Shown here in pieces: positions 8,350 to 16,735 of a stretch of 64,000 nucleotides of DNA. The stretch covers positions 992,001 to 1,056,000 of the forward strand of contig NZ_RBXT01000001.1 in assembly GCF_003635045.1 (NCBI RefSeq). Direction: 5' to 3'. Both the position numbers and the translations under genes were made by a program. The DNA comes from Terracoccus luteus (GTDB lineage Bacteria; Actinomycetota; Actinomycetes; Actinomycetales; Dermatophilaceae). Below the pieces are notes generated by a model that was not told the origin of the DNA, did no database searches, and saw nothing but the letters and a program-made list of their open reading frames with translations. The stretch's first letter is position 1. Each line of letters starts with the position of its first letter.

Positions 8350-9399
8350 TCAGAAGGCGAACCCGGTGGGGAAGGGGTCGGTCGGGTCGAGCACGTAGGT
8401 CCCGCTGCCGGTGACCCACGCCCGACCGGTGATGGTCGGGACGACGGCCGGGACGCCGCCGATCTCCGTCTCCGCCACGAGGCGCCCGACGAAGCGGCTG
8501 CCGATGAACGACTCGTTGACGAAGTCGGTGTCGAGCGCCAGCTCGCCGCGCGCCCACAGCTCGGCCATCCGGGCGGACGTGCCGGTGCCGCAGGGCGACC
8601 GGTCGAACCACCCGGGGTGGATCGCCATCGCGTGACGCGACAGGACGGCATCCGAGCCGGGGGCGATGAACTCGACGTGGTGGCAGTGGTCGACGCCGTC
8701 GATGGTCGGGTGGTGCGGCGGCGCCGTCGTGTTGATGGCGTCCATGATGGCCAGGCCCGCGGCGAGGATGTCGTCCTGCCGGTCGCGGTCGAACGGCAGG
8801 TCGACGTCGTCGAGGTCGACCATGGCGTAGAAGTTGCCGCCGAAGGCGAGGCTGTACGGCACCCGCCCCAGACCCGGGACCTCGACGACGTCGTCGAGGC
8901 GCACGACGAAGCTCGGCACGTTCTCGATGGTCACCGAGTCGGCGTGCCCGTCGCTCACGGCGACCCGGGCGACGACGAGACCGGCGGGGGTGTCGAGGCG
9001 GATGGTCGTCACCGGCTCGACGACCTCCACGAGGCCGGTCTCGACGAGCACCGTCGCGACACCGATGGTCCCGTGCCCGCACATCGGCAGGCACCCCGAG
9101 ACCTCGATGTAGACGACACCCCAGTCGCAGTCGTCGCGCGTGGGCGGCTGCAGGATCGCGCCGCTCATGGCGGCGTGCCCGCGCGGCTCGTTCATGAGCA
9201 GCTGCCGTAGACCGTCCAGGTGCTCGATGACGTGCAGGCGGCGCTCGTTCATCGTCGCCCCGGGCAGCACGCCGACGCCGTCGGTGACGACGCGGGTCGG
9301 CATCCCCTCGGTGTGCGAGTCGACGGCGGTGTAGACGGCGGCCCCGTCGCGCAGGCGCAGCCGCGGCTCGGTGGCGACCGCCGGGTGCGTGGCCGTCAT
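8350..9399 (-). CDS. Proline racemase family protein, probable 4-hydroxyproline 2-epimerase
   Basis: It would convert trans-4-hydroxy-L-proline to cis-4-hydroxy-D-proline by two-base proton exchange. At 349 residues it has both catalytic cysteines: C107 in MCGHGTIG and C270 in DRSPCGTGTSA. Keeping both argues for racemase/epimerase rather than trans-3-hydroxyproline dehydratase, which has Thr in the second position. The family opening YTAVDSHTEGMPTRVV is intact. The stop of the upstream DapA-family gene overlaps its ATG by 4 bases. The neighbours favour hydroxyproline over proline as substrate. Confidence 0.88.
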   Translation of the reverse strand: MTATHPAVATEPRLRLRDGAAVYTAVDSHTEGMPTRVVTDGVGVLPGATMNERRLHVIEHLDGLRQLLMNEPRGHAAMSGAILQPPTRDDCDWGVVYIEVSGCLPMCGHGTIGVATVLVETGLVEVVEPVTTIRLDTPAGLVVARVAVSDGHADSVTIENVPSFVVRLDDVVEVPGLGRVPYSLAFGGNFYAMVDLDDVDLPFDRDRQDDILAAGLAIMDAINTTAPPHHPTIDGVDHCHHVEFIAPGSDAVLSRHAMAIHPGWFDRSPCGTGTSARMAELWARGELALDTDFVNESFIGSRFVGRLVAETEIGGVPAVVPTITGRAWVTGSGTYVLDPTDPFPTGFAF

Positions 9400-10310
9400 C
9401 GCGCGGCGAGGTGGGCGAGGGCCTTCTCGGTGTCCTTGCGCACCTGGGCCTCGTGCTCGGGGGAGAGGGGGCCGCGCGGCGGGCGGGTGCGCCCGCCGTA
9501 GCTCTGGCCGGCGATGTCGATGCTCAGCTTGATGGCCTGGACGAACTCGGTGCGCGAGTCCCACCGGAAGACGGCCACGAGGTGCGAGTACAGCTCGCGC
9601 GCCTCGGCGATGCGGCCCTGCTGCACGAGCGAGTAGATCTCGACGGCCTCCTTGGGGAAGGCGTTGGGGTAGCCGGCGAACCAGCCGACCGCGCCGGCCA
9701 CGAGCGACTCGAAGAGCAGGTCGTCGGCACCCGCGATGACGTCGATGTCGCACAGCTCCTGGATCTCCATGACCCGGCGGATGTCGGCCGAGAACTCCTT
9801 GATCGCGACGACGTTCTCGAGCTCGGCCAGCTCGGCGACGAGGTCGGGCGTCAGGTCGACCTTGGTGTCGAAGGGGTTGTTGTAGGCCATGATCGGCAGC
9901 CCGACCTCGTTGACCTTCGCGTAGTGCTCGACGACCTCGGCCCGGTTGGCGCGGTAGATGGTCGGGGGCAGCAGCAGCACGCCGTCGGCGCCGTCCTCCG
10001 CCGCGATGCGCGCCCAGTGCTGGGCCTGGTGCCAGCCGACGCCGTGCACGCCGGCGACGACGACACCGCGGCCGGCCACGGCCTCGACGGCGACCTGCAC
10101 GACGCGGCGGCGCTCGTCGTCGGTGAGGGACGAGTACTCGCCGAGCGAGCCGTTGGGCCCGACGCCGCGGCAGCCGTTCGCGATGAGGAACTCGCAGTGC
10201 TCGGCGTAGCGGTCGTAGTCGACGGCGAGGCCGGCGGGGGCGGAGTCGTCCGCCTTGAACGGGAGGGTCGTCGCGACGACGACGCCGCCGAGGTCGATGG
10301 TGCTGCTCAC
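9396..10310 (-). CDS. DapA-family protein, probable pyrroline-4-hydroxy-2-carboxylate deaminase
   Basis: A 304-residue TIM-barrel Schiff-base enzyme of the dihydrodipicolinate synthase/N-acetylneuraminate lyase superfamily. The catalytic lysine is K171 in VVAIKEFS and the assisting tyrosine is Y143 in IMAYNNP. Lysine biosynthesis is unlikely here. In hydroxyproline clusters this family deaminates and dehydrates delta1-pyrroline-4-hydroxy-2-carboxylate to 2-oxoglutarate semialdehyde, the substrate of the dehydrogenase at 6708-8252. The GTG start overlaps the previous gene by 4 bases, and the stop overlaps the epimerase start by 4. Confidence 0.87.
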   Translation of the reverse strand: MSSTIDLGGVVVATTLPFKADDSAPAGLAVDYDRYAEHCEFLIANGCRGVGPNGSLGEYSSLTDDERRRVVQVAVEAVAGRGVVVAGVHGVGWHQAQHWARIAAEDGADGVLLLPPTIYRANRAEVVEHYAKVNEVGLPIMAYNNPFDTKVDLTPDLVAELAELENVVAIKEFSADIRRVMEIQELCDIDVIAGADDLLFESLVAGAVGWFAGYPNAFPKEAVEIYSLVQQGRIAEARELYSHLVAVFRWDSRTEFVQAIKLSIDIAGQSYGGRTRPPRGPLSPEHEAQVRKDTEKALAHLAAR

Positions 10311-11866
10311 GGGTGGGTCCTTTCGGTGGTGGCGCTGTGAGGTGCTCGTGCTCGTGCGTGGTCGTGGTCGGGTGAGTGCGGTGGGCCGGGTGGGCCAAGT
10401 GGTGCCGGGGCCGGCGCGGTCGCGGGCTCGGCTGCCCCGGGTGCCTGCGGGACTCCCGGGGCGGCGAACGGCGGCGTCGCGGCGAGGTCGCCGAGCCGCA
10501 CGGGGGTGACCACGGGGCGGGCCTGCATCGGTGACGACGAGCCCAGCAGCTCGGACACGACCCGCCCGCAGACCCGGCCCTGGCAGATGCCGAGCCCGGC
10601 CCGCGAGGTGAGCTTGACCGAGACGGGGTCGCTGCTGCCGGTGACCTCCACCGCGGTGCGCAGCCGCCCGACGGTGACCTCCTCGCACCGGCAGACGAGG
10701 GTGTCGTCGCGCAGCCAGGCGGTCCAGCCGGGCCGGATGCCGTGGGCGGCCTCGATGCGGGACGTGACGTCGGCGCTGGCCCGGCGCCGCGACACCGCGC
10801 GCCGGAGCGAGCGGTCGCTGCGGTCGCCTCCGGCGGCGACGTGACCGGCCACCCAGCCCTCGGCGAGGGCCGCGTCGACGCCGCCGATCCCCGTGAGCTC
10901 GCCTGCCGCGTAGATGTTCTCGGCGCTCGTGGCCTGGTCACCGTCGACGGCGACGAAGCGCGACGACGAGATCGACGCGCCCAGGGCGATGGCCACCTCG
11001 AGGCGGGGGGTGAAGCCGTGGCTGACGCACACGGCGTCGACCTCGACCCGTCGCCCCGAGCCGGGCACGGGCGCCCAGCGCTCGTCGATCCGGGCGACGG
11101 TGACGGCCTGGACGCGGTCGCTGCCGTGCGCGGCGACCACGGCCTCACCGGTGCGGTAGGGGATGCGGTGACGCACGTGGCCGGCGACGTACCCGGCCAG
11201 CTCGACCGCCTTGCCGGGGCTGGCGGCGAGGCGCCACGGCCGGGGGAGCCAGCCGCGCACGAGCCCGGCGGGACGCGAGGCCTCGTGCACCCCGACGACG
11301 GTGGCGCCGACCTCGGCGAGCGTCGCGGCGACGGGCAGCAGGAACGGCCCGGCCCCGGCCACGAGCACCCGCCGGCCGACGGCGACGCCGTCACCCTTGG
11401 CGAGGGCCTGCGCGGCGCCCGCCGTGACGACGCCGGGCAGGTCCCAGCCGGGGAAGGGCAGCGTGCGGTCGTGCGCCCCGGTGGCCAGCACGACGGCATG
11501 CGGCGCGAGGCTCAGGTGCGTGCGGCCGTGACCGTCGACGTCACCGACGAGCACGTGCAGGCGGGGGCCGTCGTCGTGCTGCTCGGCGGCCCAGACCTGC
11601 GCCCCGGTGCGCAGCTCGACCCGGGGGTGCGTGCGGGCGAGGTCGCGGAGGACCTCGTGCACCCGCCACTGGTGCTGCAGCCGCTGCTCGGCCGGCGTCG
11701 GCGTGGGGGTGTCACGGTGGCGCCAGTACTGCCCGCCCGTCTGGTGGGAGGCGTCGAGGAGGGTCACGCGGGCGCCCTGCTGCACGGCGGCGCGGGTGGC
11801 CGAGAGCCCGGCGGGCCCGGCCCCGACGACGACGACGTGACGCGTGCCGTCGCGTGGCGCCCTCAC
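10307..11866 (-). CDS. FAD/NAD(P)-binding oxidoreductase subunit, D-hydroxyproline dehydrogenase complex
   Basis: A 519-residue flavoprotein resembling the NAD(P)/FAD subunit of hetero-oligomeric D-hydroxyproline dehydrogenase and HcnB-type amine dehydrogenases. The first dinucleotide fold HVVVVGAGPAGLSATRAA starts near residue 9, a second VLVAGAGPFLLPVAAT lies mid-protein, and a later FAD motif is ENIYAAGELTG. The C-terminal part has a BFD-like [2Fe-2S] pattern: CRCEEVT then CQGRVCGRVV. The last ~55 residues are Pro/Ala/His-rich linker. GTG 11866 is in a GTGA overlap with the ferredoxin-like gene. Confidence 0.86.
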   Translation of the reverse strand: MRAPRDGTRHVVVVGAGPAGLSATRAAVQQGARVTLLDASHQTGGQYWRHRDTPTPTPAEQRLQHQWRVHEVLRDLARTHPRVELRTGAQVWAAEQHDDGPRLHVLVGDVDGHGRTHLSLAPHAVVLATGAHDRTLPFPGWDLPGVVTAGAAQALAKGDGVAVGRRVLVAGAGPFLLPVAATLAEVGATVVGVHEASRPAGLVRGWLPRPWRLAASPGKAVELAGYVAGHVRHRIPYRTGEAVVAAHGSDRVQAVTVARIDERWAPVPGSGRRVEVDAVCVSHGFTPRLEVAIALGASISSSRFVAVDGDQATSAENIYAAGELTGIGGVDAALAEGWVAGHVAAGGDRSDRSLRRAVSRRRASADVTSRIEAAHGIRPGWTAWLRDDTLVCRCEEVTVGRLRTAVEVTGSSDPVSVKLTSRAGLGICQGRVCGRVVSELLGSSSPMQARPVVTPVRLGDLAATPPFAAPGVPQAPGAAEPATAPAPAPLGPPGPPHSPDHDHARARAPHSATTERTHP

Positions 11867-12240
11867 GCGTCGGCCCCGGGGAGCAGGTGGTGCTGACGGG
11901 TGACGACGTCGCCGTCCTGCGCCCGGCGCAGGCAGGCCCGCACGTCGGCGAGGTCGTTGACGGTGACGATGCAGTCGAAGCACACGCCGATGCCGCAGAA
12001 GAGGCCGCGCGGTCGCGCGGCGACCGACGTCGTGCGCCAGTCGCGGCGGCCGTCGGCCATGAGCACCCCGGCGATGCTCTGCCCGCGGGCTCCGGTGACG
12101 GGCGCGCCGTCCACGGTGATCGTCACCGCGTCGTCCGCCCGGCCGTCCACCGCAGCGGATGCCGTCGCGGTCGTCGCACGCGGATCGTCGCCGAGTGCGG
12201 GGGCCGGCGGCCTCGACCAGCGGCGGGCGCGGGGCGTCAC
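11863..12240 (-). CDS. (2Fe-2S)-binding subunit, D-hydroxyproline dehydrogenase complex
   Basis: A 125-residue ferredoxin-like small subunit. The core VTITVDGAPVTGARGQSIAGVLMADG is followed by the cluster motif RGLFCGIGVCFDCIVTVND (C-x4-C-x2-C) with a further cysteine at VRACLRRAQ. Such subunits carry electrons between the two flavin subunits. The first ~35 residues are a basic, Ala-rich extension. The GTG start overlaps the upstream oxidase-like gene by 4 bases, and the stop overlaps the next start by 4, so the three subunits should be made together. Confidence 0.87.
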   Translation of the reverse strand: MTPRARRWSRPPAPALGDDPRATTATASAAVDGRADDAVTITVDGAPVTGARGQSIAGVLMADGRRDWRTTSVAARPRGLFCGIGVCFDCIVTVNDLADVRACLRRAQDGDVVTRQHHLLPGADA

Positions 12241-13427
12241 GAGGCCACCGCCGTCTCGGCGAGGTGGCCGGCGAGGCTCGGCCGGTCGAGGCGGAAGGGG
12301 GTCGCGTCGTGCTCCGGCCGCTCGCCGAGCACGAGCGCGGCCAGCATCTCGCCCGTCGCGGGGGCCAGGCCGATGCCGGCGCCCTCGTGGCCGGTCGCGA
12401 AGAACAGGCCGGGCAGGCGGTGGTCGGGGCCCACCACGGGGAGGTGGTCGGGCATGTAGGGACGGAAGCCGAGGTAGCTGCGCATGACCCCCGCGGTCGC
12501 GAGGAAGGGGAAGAGCCGCAGGGCCCGGGCGGCCACCTCCTGCAGCACCTGCACCCGCAGGCGGGGGTCGAAGCCCACCTGCTCGCGGCTCGACCCGATG
12601 AGCACCGTGCCGGCGGCCGTCGACTCGACGACGGCCGACGTCTGCAGGGCCGCGTCGGCCGACTGCGTGGCGCCGAAGTAGTCGCCGTCGTAGACCTTGT
12701 GGTGCACGCGGTGCGGCATCCGGGTCGTCACGAGCACCATGCCGCGTCGTGGCCGCACGGGCAGGTCGCTGCCGAGGGCCTCGGCGACGTGGCCGGACCA
12801 GGGCCCGCAGGCCACGACGACGGCGTCGGCCGCGACCGTGCCCGCGTCGGTGCGCACACCGACGAGCCGCCCGTGCTCGACGACACCGCCGCGCACCTCG
12901 CGGTGCCCGAGCACGCTGGCGCCGAGGCGGCGTGCCGAGGCGAGGACGGCCTCGGTGGCGACGACGGGCTGCACCTGCGCGTCCTCGGGGTAGTGGACAG
13001 CGGCGGTCGCGGAGGGCGTCAGCCACGGCTCGAGCGCGCGCGCCTGCCGCTCGTCGACGACACGGGCGTCGACGCCCGCGGCCCGCTGGGAGGCGGCGAA
13101 GCCCTCGAGCGGGCCGGCTCCGGCATCCGTCGTGGCGACGACGACGCCGCCCTTGCGCTCGTACTCGATGGACGGAAAGCGGGGCCCCAGCTCGTCGGCG
13201 AGCTCGGCCGCGAGGGTCGGCCACAGCGCCGCCGCGTAGCGCGCGAGGTCGAGCTCGGCGCCCGGCCCCTTGTCGGACACGAGGATGTTGCCCTCGCCGT
13301 GCGCGCTCGTGGCCGTGGCGGGTGCGCCCTTGTCGAGCACCGTCACGCGGGCGCCGCGGCGGGCCAGCGAGCGCGCGCAGGACGCACCGACGATGCCCGC
13401 GCCGACGACGACGACGTGCGCGCTCAT
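12237..13427 (-). CDS. DAO-family FAD oxidoreductase, probable D-hydroxyproline dehydrogenase catalytic subunit
   Basis: A 396-residue glycine-oxidase/D-amino-acid-oxidase type flavoprotein. The N-terminal FAD fold is HVVVVGAGIVGASCARSLARRGARVTVLDK; the C-terminal motif is ATGHEGAGIGLAPATGEMLA. It would oxidise cis-4-hydroxy-D-proline to pyrroline-4-hydroxy-2-carboxylate, passing electrons to the iron-sulfur subunit encoded next to it. The ATG is preceded by an AAGGAGA ribosome site. It is the first catalytic gene after the GntR regulator, 88 bases downstream of it. Confidence 0.87.
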   Translation of the reverse strand: MSAHVVVVGAGIVGASCARSLARRGARVTVLDKGAPATATSAHGEGNILVSDKGPGAELDLARYAAALWPTLAAELADELGPRFPSIEYERKGGVVVATTDAGAGPLEGFAASQRAAGVDARVVDERQARALEPWLTPSATAAVHYPEDAQVQPVVATEAVLASARRLGASVLGHREVRGGVVEHGRLVGVRTDAGTVAADAVVVACGPWSGHVAEALGSDLPVRPRRGMVLVTTRMPHRVHHKVYDGDYFGATQSADAALQTSAVVESTAAGTVLIGSSREQVGFDPRLRVQVLQEVAARALRLFPFLATAGVMRSYLGFRPYMPDHLPVVGPDHRLPGLFFATGHEGAGIGLAPATGEMLAALVLGERPEHDATPFRLDRPSLAGHLAETAVAS

Positions 13428-13515
13428 GACTCTCCTTCGGACGTGGGGTGCGGTACCTACCCGCATCGAGCGGGCCGGCGGATGCCGGGTGGTGGGGTGG
13501 GCGGGGACGTGCGGC

Positions 13516-14217
13516 TCAGGTGGCCGAGGCGCGGGCCGGGGTGGGCTCGCTCTGGCCCGCCCACAGCCCGACGGAGTGGCCGATGTGCCGTTCCATGAGG
13601 GCACGGGCGCCGGCCCCGTCACCGGCGGCGAGCAGCTCGAGCAGCTCGTGGTGCTCGTGGGCCGACTCGACGAGCCGGTTGGTACCCGCCATGGCCGAGA
13701 GCCCGAGCAGCCGGGCGCGGCTGCGCAGGTCGCTGACGATGTCGACCGCGACGGGGTTGCCGACCATCGCCGTGAGGCGCACGTGGAAGGCGGTGTCGGC
13801 CTCGAGGTAGGCCACGAGGTCGCCGGTGCGGGCGCCCTCGACGATGCGGTCGGCGCCGGCGCGCAGCTCGGCCAGGGCGGCGGTGGGGAAGGCGCCGGCG
13901 AGCCGTTCCATGCAGACCGGCTCGATCATGAGGCGCACGGCGGCGACGTGGCGCAGCGAGTCCTCGCTGACGACGGTGATGCGGAAGCCCTTGTTGCGCA
14001 CCGGCTCGACGAAGCCGGACTTCTCCAGCTCGAGGATCGCCTCACGGACCGGGGTGGCGGAGACGTTGAACCGGGTCGCGAGCGTCGGCACCGACACGAG
14101 CTGGCCCGGCGCGAGCTCGCCGGTGACGATGGCGGCAACGAGGGCCCGGCGGACCCGCTCGCGCAGGCTCTCGGTGTGCTCGATGCGCCGCAGGGACACG
14201 GGGGTCAGGGTCGTCAT
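13516..14217 (-). CDS. GntR/FadR-family regulator of the hydroxyproline genes
   Basis: A 233-residue repressor-type regulator. Residues ~15-80 are the winged helix (LRERVRRALVAAIVTGEL, then VSATPVREAILELEKSGFVEPVRNKG). The rest is an FCD ligand domain with the usual acidic/His metal-ligand set (AYLEADTAFHVRL, ESAHEHHELLELL, MERHIGHS). It is the first gene of the minus-strand operon, with ribosome site AAAGGACG. A strong promoter-like pair overlapping a palindrome lies upstream (14284-14320), suggesting autorepression. The inducer, perhaps hydroxyproline or a pathway intermediate, is inferred from context. Confidence 0.88.
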   Translation of the reverse strand: MTTLTPVSLRRIEHTESLRERVRRALVAAIVTGELAPGQLVSVPTLATRFNVSATPVREAILELEKSGFVEPVRNKGFRITVVSEDSLRHVAAVRLMIEPVCMERLAGAFPTAALAELRAGADRIVEGARTGDLVAYLEADTAFHVRLTAMVGNPVAVDIVSDLRSRARLLGLSAMAGTNRLVESAHEHHELLELLAAGDGAGARALMERHIGHSVGLWAGQSEPTPARASAT

Positions 14218-14283
14218 GCTCGTCCTTTCGCGACGCGCTGGTGCCAGCGGTCGAAGGATACGGGCGACCGGTTCTGCACGATC

Positions 14284-14320
14284 AGTAGAATACTACTCAG
14301 TCACTCGACGCCCCTGTCAA
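14284..14320 (-). promoter_or_regulatory. Promoter and candidate operator of the GntR-hydroxyproline operon
   Basis: Read on the minus strand, TTGACA (14315-14320) is followed after 19 bases by TAGTAT (14290-14295), a plausible but slightly long-spaced sigma-70-type promoter. The -10 box lies inside an inverted repeat with perfect 5-base arms AGTAG (14284-14288) and CTACT (14293-14297). A regulator bound there would block the polymerase, fitting a self-repressing GntR protein. Confidence 0.6.
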
Positions 14321-14534
14321 GGGTGTGGCTCCTCGGTTCTAGACCGCCCGTCAACCCGGCCTCGCCGAGCATGCGCCAGCAGTCGAGGGAGGTGGGTAAA
14401 CAGCGCCAGTTGCGCTGTCACGATGGGGTTCTCGCTGGGAGTCTGCTTGGTCGTCCATCCGCCGAACCGGCTGAGCGCAGGGGGTTCCATCCGGTGCCGC
14501 GCTGTGGTTGACTGCCCGCCATTCCCATTCGCGA

Positions 14535-14562
14535 TGTGCCATGTGGAATATCACATGGCACA
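14535..14562. promoter_or_regulatory. Perfect 28-bp palindrome before the GH127 gene
   Basis: Eleven-base arms TGTGCCATGTG and CACATGGCACA, perfectly complementary, flank the spacer GAATAT. The right arm ends 4 bases before the AGGAGG ribosome site of the GH127 gene. It could be a dimeric repressor operator or, in the transcript, a hairpin next to the ribosome site. A TTGACT box lies ~20 bases upstream of the left arm. Confidence 0.75.
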
Positions 14563-14576
14563 CCTCAGGAGGCGTC

Positions 14577-16598
14577 ATGACGACCGTGCACCCCACCGCC
14601 TGCGTCGGTGCGAGGGGCCCGCTGGGGCGCCCCCTCGGACCGGACGCGGTGCGGCTGCACGACGGGTCCGGCCCCGAGCCAGCCCGCTCGGGCCTGCTCG
14701 GTCGGTGGCAGCGCCGCAACCGCGAGGCGACCGCGCCGCACGTGACCCGTGAGATCCGCGGCGCCGGCAACCTCGAGAACTTCCGCCGGCTCGTCGACGG
14801 CACGGCCGCCGACTCGCCCTACCGCGGCCGGTATCCGTTCCTCGACACGGACGTCTACAAGACGCTCGAAGGGCTCGCCTACGAGCTCGCCCGTCCGGCG
14901 GCGCCGGGCGAGGACCCCGCCCTCGTGGCCGGGTTGCGGGACTTCTACGAGGAGGCCGTCGACCTCGTCACGCGGGCGCAGGCCCCCGACGGCTACCTCG
15001 GCACCGCCTTCCAGGGCCCCGACCCGCTGCGGGTCCCGTGGGACGACCTCGCCTGGGGCCACGAGCTCTACAACCTCGGGCACCTCACGCAGGCCGCCGT
15101 CGCCGCCTCCCGCGGCCTCGACGACCGCCGCCTGCTCGAGGTCGCCTGCCGCTTCGCGGACCTCGCGGTCGGCCGGTACGGCGATGACGGCGAGGCGCTC
15201 TACTGCGGCCACCCCGAGGTCGAGATGGCGCTCGTCGAGCTGGCCCGCGAGACCGGTGACGGGCGCTACCTGCGCCTCGCCCAGCTCTTCGTCGACCGTC
15301 GTGGCAGCGGCGCCCTGACGCACACGGTCTTCCCGCCCGAGTACTTCCAGGACCACGTGCCCCTGCGCGAGCTCGACTCCGTCACCGGCCACGCCGTCCG
15401 CATGGCCTACCTCGGCGCCGGGGCCACCGACGTCGCGGTCGAGACCGAGGACGCCGACCTGCTCGACCACCTCCTGCGCCTGTGGGACGACATGGTCGCC
15501 ACCAAGGCCTACGTCACCGGCGGTCTCGGGGCCCGGCACTCCGACGAGGCGTTCGGTGACCGCTACGAGCTGCCGAGCGAGCGCGCCTACGCCGAGACGT
15601 GTGCGGCCATCGGGGCGATGCAGTGGGGCTGGCGGCTCTTCGTCGCGACCGGCCGCGCCGACATCCTCGACGACGTCGAGCTCATGCTCTACAACGCCTA
15701 CGCCGTCGGGCTCTCGGCCGAGGGGACCTCGTTCTTCTACGACAACCCGCTGCAGCGCCGCCCCGACCACGAGCAGCGCTCCGGCGCCGAGACCGGCGGT
15801 GAGCCGCTGCGCCGCGCCTGGTTCGGCTGCCCCTGCTGCCCGCCCAACGTCGTCCGGTGGGCCGCCGAGCTGCAGGACCACGTCGCGGTCGCCGACGAGC
15901 GGGACCTCACCATCGCGCTCCTCACCGCCGCCGACGTCCGCAGCGACCCGCTCGACGTCACCGTCGAGACCGGCTACCCCTACGACGGACGCGTGGTCGT
16001 CACGGTCACCCGGGCCTCGGGCGACGCCCGCCACCTGAGACTCCGGGTGCCCGGCTGGGCCACCGAGGGCGGTCGGCGCCTCGCCGTGACCGTCGACGGT
16101 GGGGCGCTCGACGCCCGTCCGGATGCCGGGTGGCTCACCCTGTCGGGGCCGTGGCGGTCGGGCACACGCGTCGTGCTCGAGCTGCCCCTGCAGACCCGGT
16201 GCGTCGTCAGCCACCCCCACGTCGACGCGACACGGGGCGCCGTGGCGGTCCTGCGCGGACCGGTCGTGCACTGCCTCGAGCAGCAGGACGCCGCCGCCCC
16301 GGTCGACGACCTCGTCCTGGTCGGTGTCGACCCCGCCGACCGGCCCGACGGCGAACCCACCGGCGCGGCCGGCGCATCCCCGGCCGCTGCCGACGACCCG
16401 TGGTCGCCGCTGGCCCACGCGGTCACGGCTCGCGTCGTCGCCCGCCCACCGGCATCCGGCCGTCTCTACCCCGAGCTCACCGACCCACCGGCGGCACCGG
16501 AGGGCGAGCCCGTCGTGACCCGCGTCCGCCTCGTGCCGTACCACCTGTGGGGCAACCGCGAGGTGGGCGCGATGCGGGTCTGGTTGCGGCGCAGCTGA
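14577..16598 (+). CDS. GH127 beta-L-arabinofuranosidase
   Basis: A 673-residue glycoside hydrolase that should release beta-linked L-arabinofuranose, the sugar on hydroxyproline of extensins and related plant glycoproteins. The unusual active site of the family is complete. C420 and C421 lie in CPCCPPN, and E340 and C342 in YAETCA (zinc ligands and cysteine nucleophile). E324 lies exactly 16 residues before E340. The spacing matches Bifidobacterium longum HypBA1 (E322, E338, C340, C417, C418). There is no signal peptide, so it acts in the cytoplasm. ATG 14577 follows AGGAGG at good spacing. It lies upstream of, and probably in one unit with, the peptide transporter. Confidence 0.93.
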   Translation: MTTVHPTACVGARGPLGRPLGPDAVRLHDGSGPEPARSGLLGRWQRRNREATAPHVTREIRGAGNLENFRRLVDGTAADSPYRGRYPFLDTDVYKTLEGLAYELARPAAPGEDPALVAGLRDFYEEAVDLVTRAQAPDGYLGTAFQGPDPLRVPWDDLAWGHELYNLGHLTQAAVAASRGLDDRRLLEVACRFADLAVGRYGDDGEALYCGHPEVEMALVELARETGDGRYLRLAQLFVDRRGSGALTHTVFPPEYFQDHVPLRELDSVTGHAVRMAYLGAGATDVAVETEDADLLDHLLRLWDDMVATKAYVTGGLGARHSDEAFGDRYELPSERAYAETCAAIGAMQWGWRLFVATGRADILDDVELMLYNAYAVGLSAEGTSFFYDNPLQRRPDHEQRSGAETGGEPLRRAWFGCPCCPPNVVRWAAELQDHVAVADERDLTIALLTAADVRSDPLDVTVETGYPYDGRVVVTVTRASGDARHLRLRVPGWATEGGRRLAVTVDGGALDARPDAGWLTLSGPWRSGTRVVLELPLQTRCVVSHPHVDATRGAVAVLRGPVVHCLEQQDAAAPVDDLVLVGVDPADRPDGEPTGAAGASPAAADDPWSPLAHAVTARVVARPPASGRLYPELTDPPAAPEGEPVVTRVRLVPYHLWGNREVGAMRVWLRRS

Positions 16599-16735
16599 AC
16601 CCGCCCTCCTCGGCCGCCGCTGACGCACGAGCCGCGACCCCGTCGTCGTGCTCGAAACGCACCACCGAACCCACCCCGACCCCACCCCGACCCCTGCAGC
16701 ACCCACCCCTGCAGCACCCACCCTGGAAGGTCACC

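Larger units (their letters stand above)
14218..14576. other. Divergent intergenic region between GntR and GH127 genes
   Basis: This 359-base non-coding stretch holds the control sequences of both halves of the island. On the minus strand are a TTGACA/TAGTAT pair and an AGTAG-N4-CTACT palindrome. On the plus strand are a TTGACT box at 14508-14513, a perfect 28-bp palindrome at 14535-14562 and an AGGAGG ribosome site at 14567-14572. Its middle (~14330-14500) shows no convincing gene or structure. It is visibly richer in A and T than the surrounding coding DNA. Confidence 0.7.

Noticed and set aside
8350-9399. trans-3-hydroxy-L-proline dehydratase
   Set aside because: Both catalytic cysteines are present; the dehydratases have Thr in the second position.
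9396-10310. Lysine-pathway dihydrodipicolinate synthase
   Set aside because: Embedded by 4-base overlaps in a hydroxyproline operon with no lysine genes; sequence fits the wider DapA/NAL superfamily.
14535-14562. Palindrome as a CRP/cAMP site
   Set aside because: The inner TGTG and CACA are six bases apart, not the eight of the CRP consensus, and the symmetry extends well beyond a CRP site.
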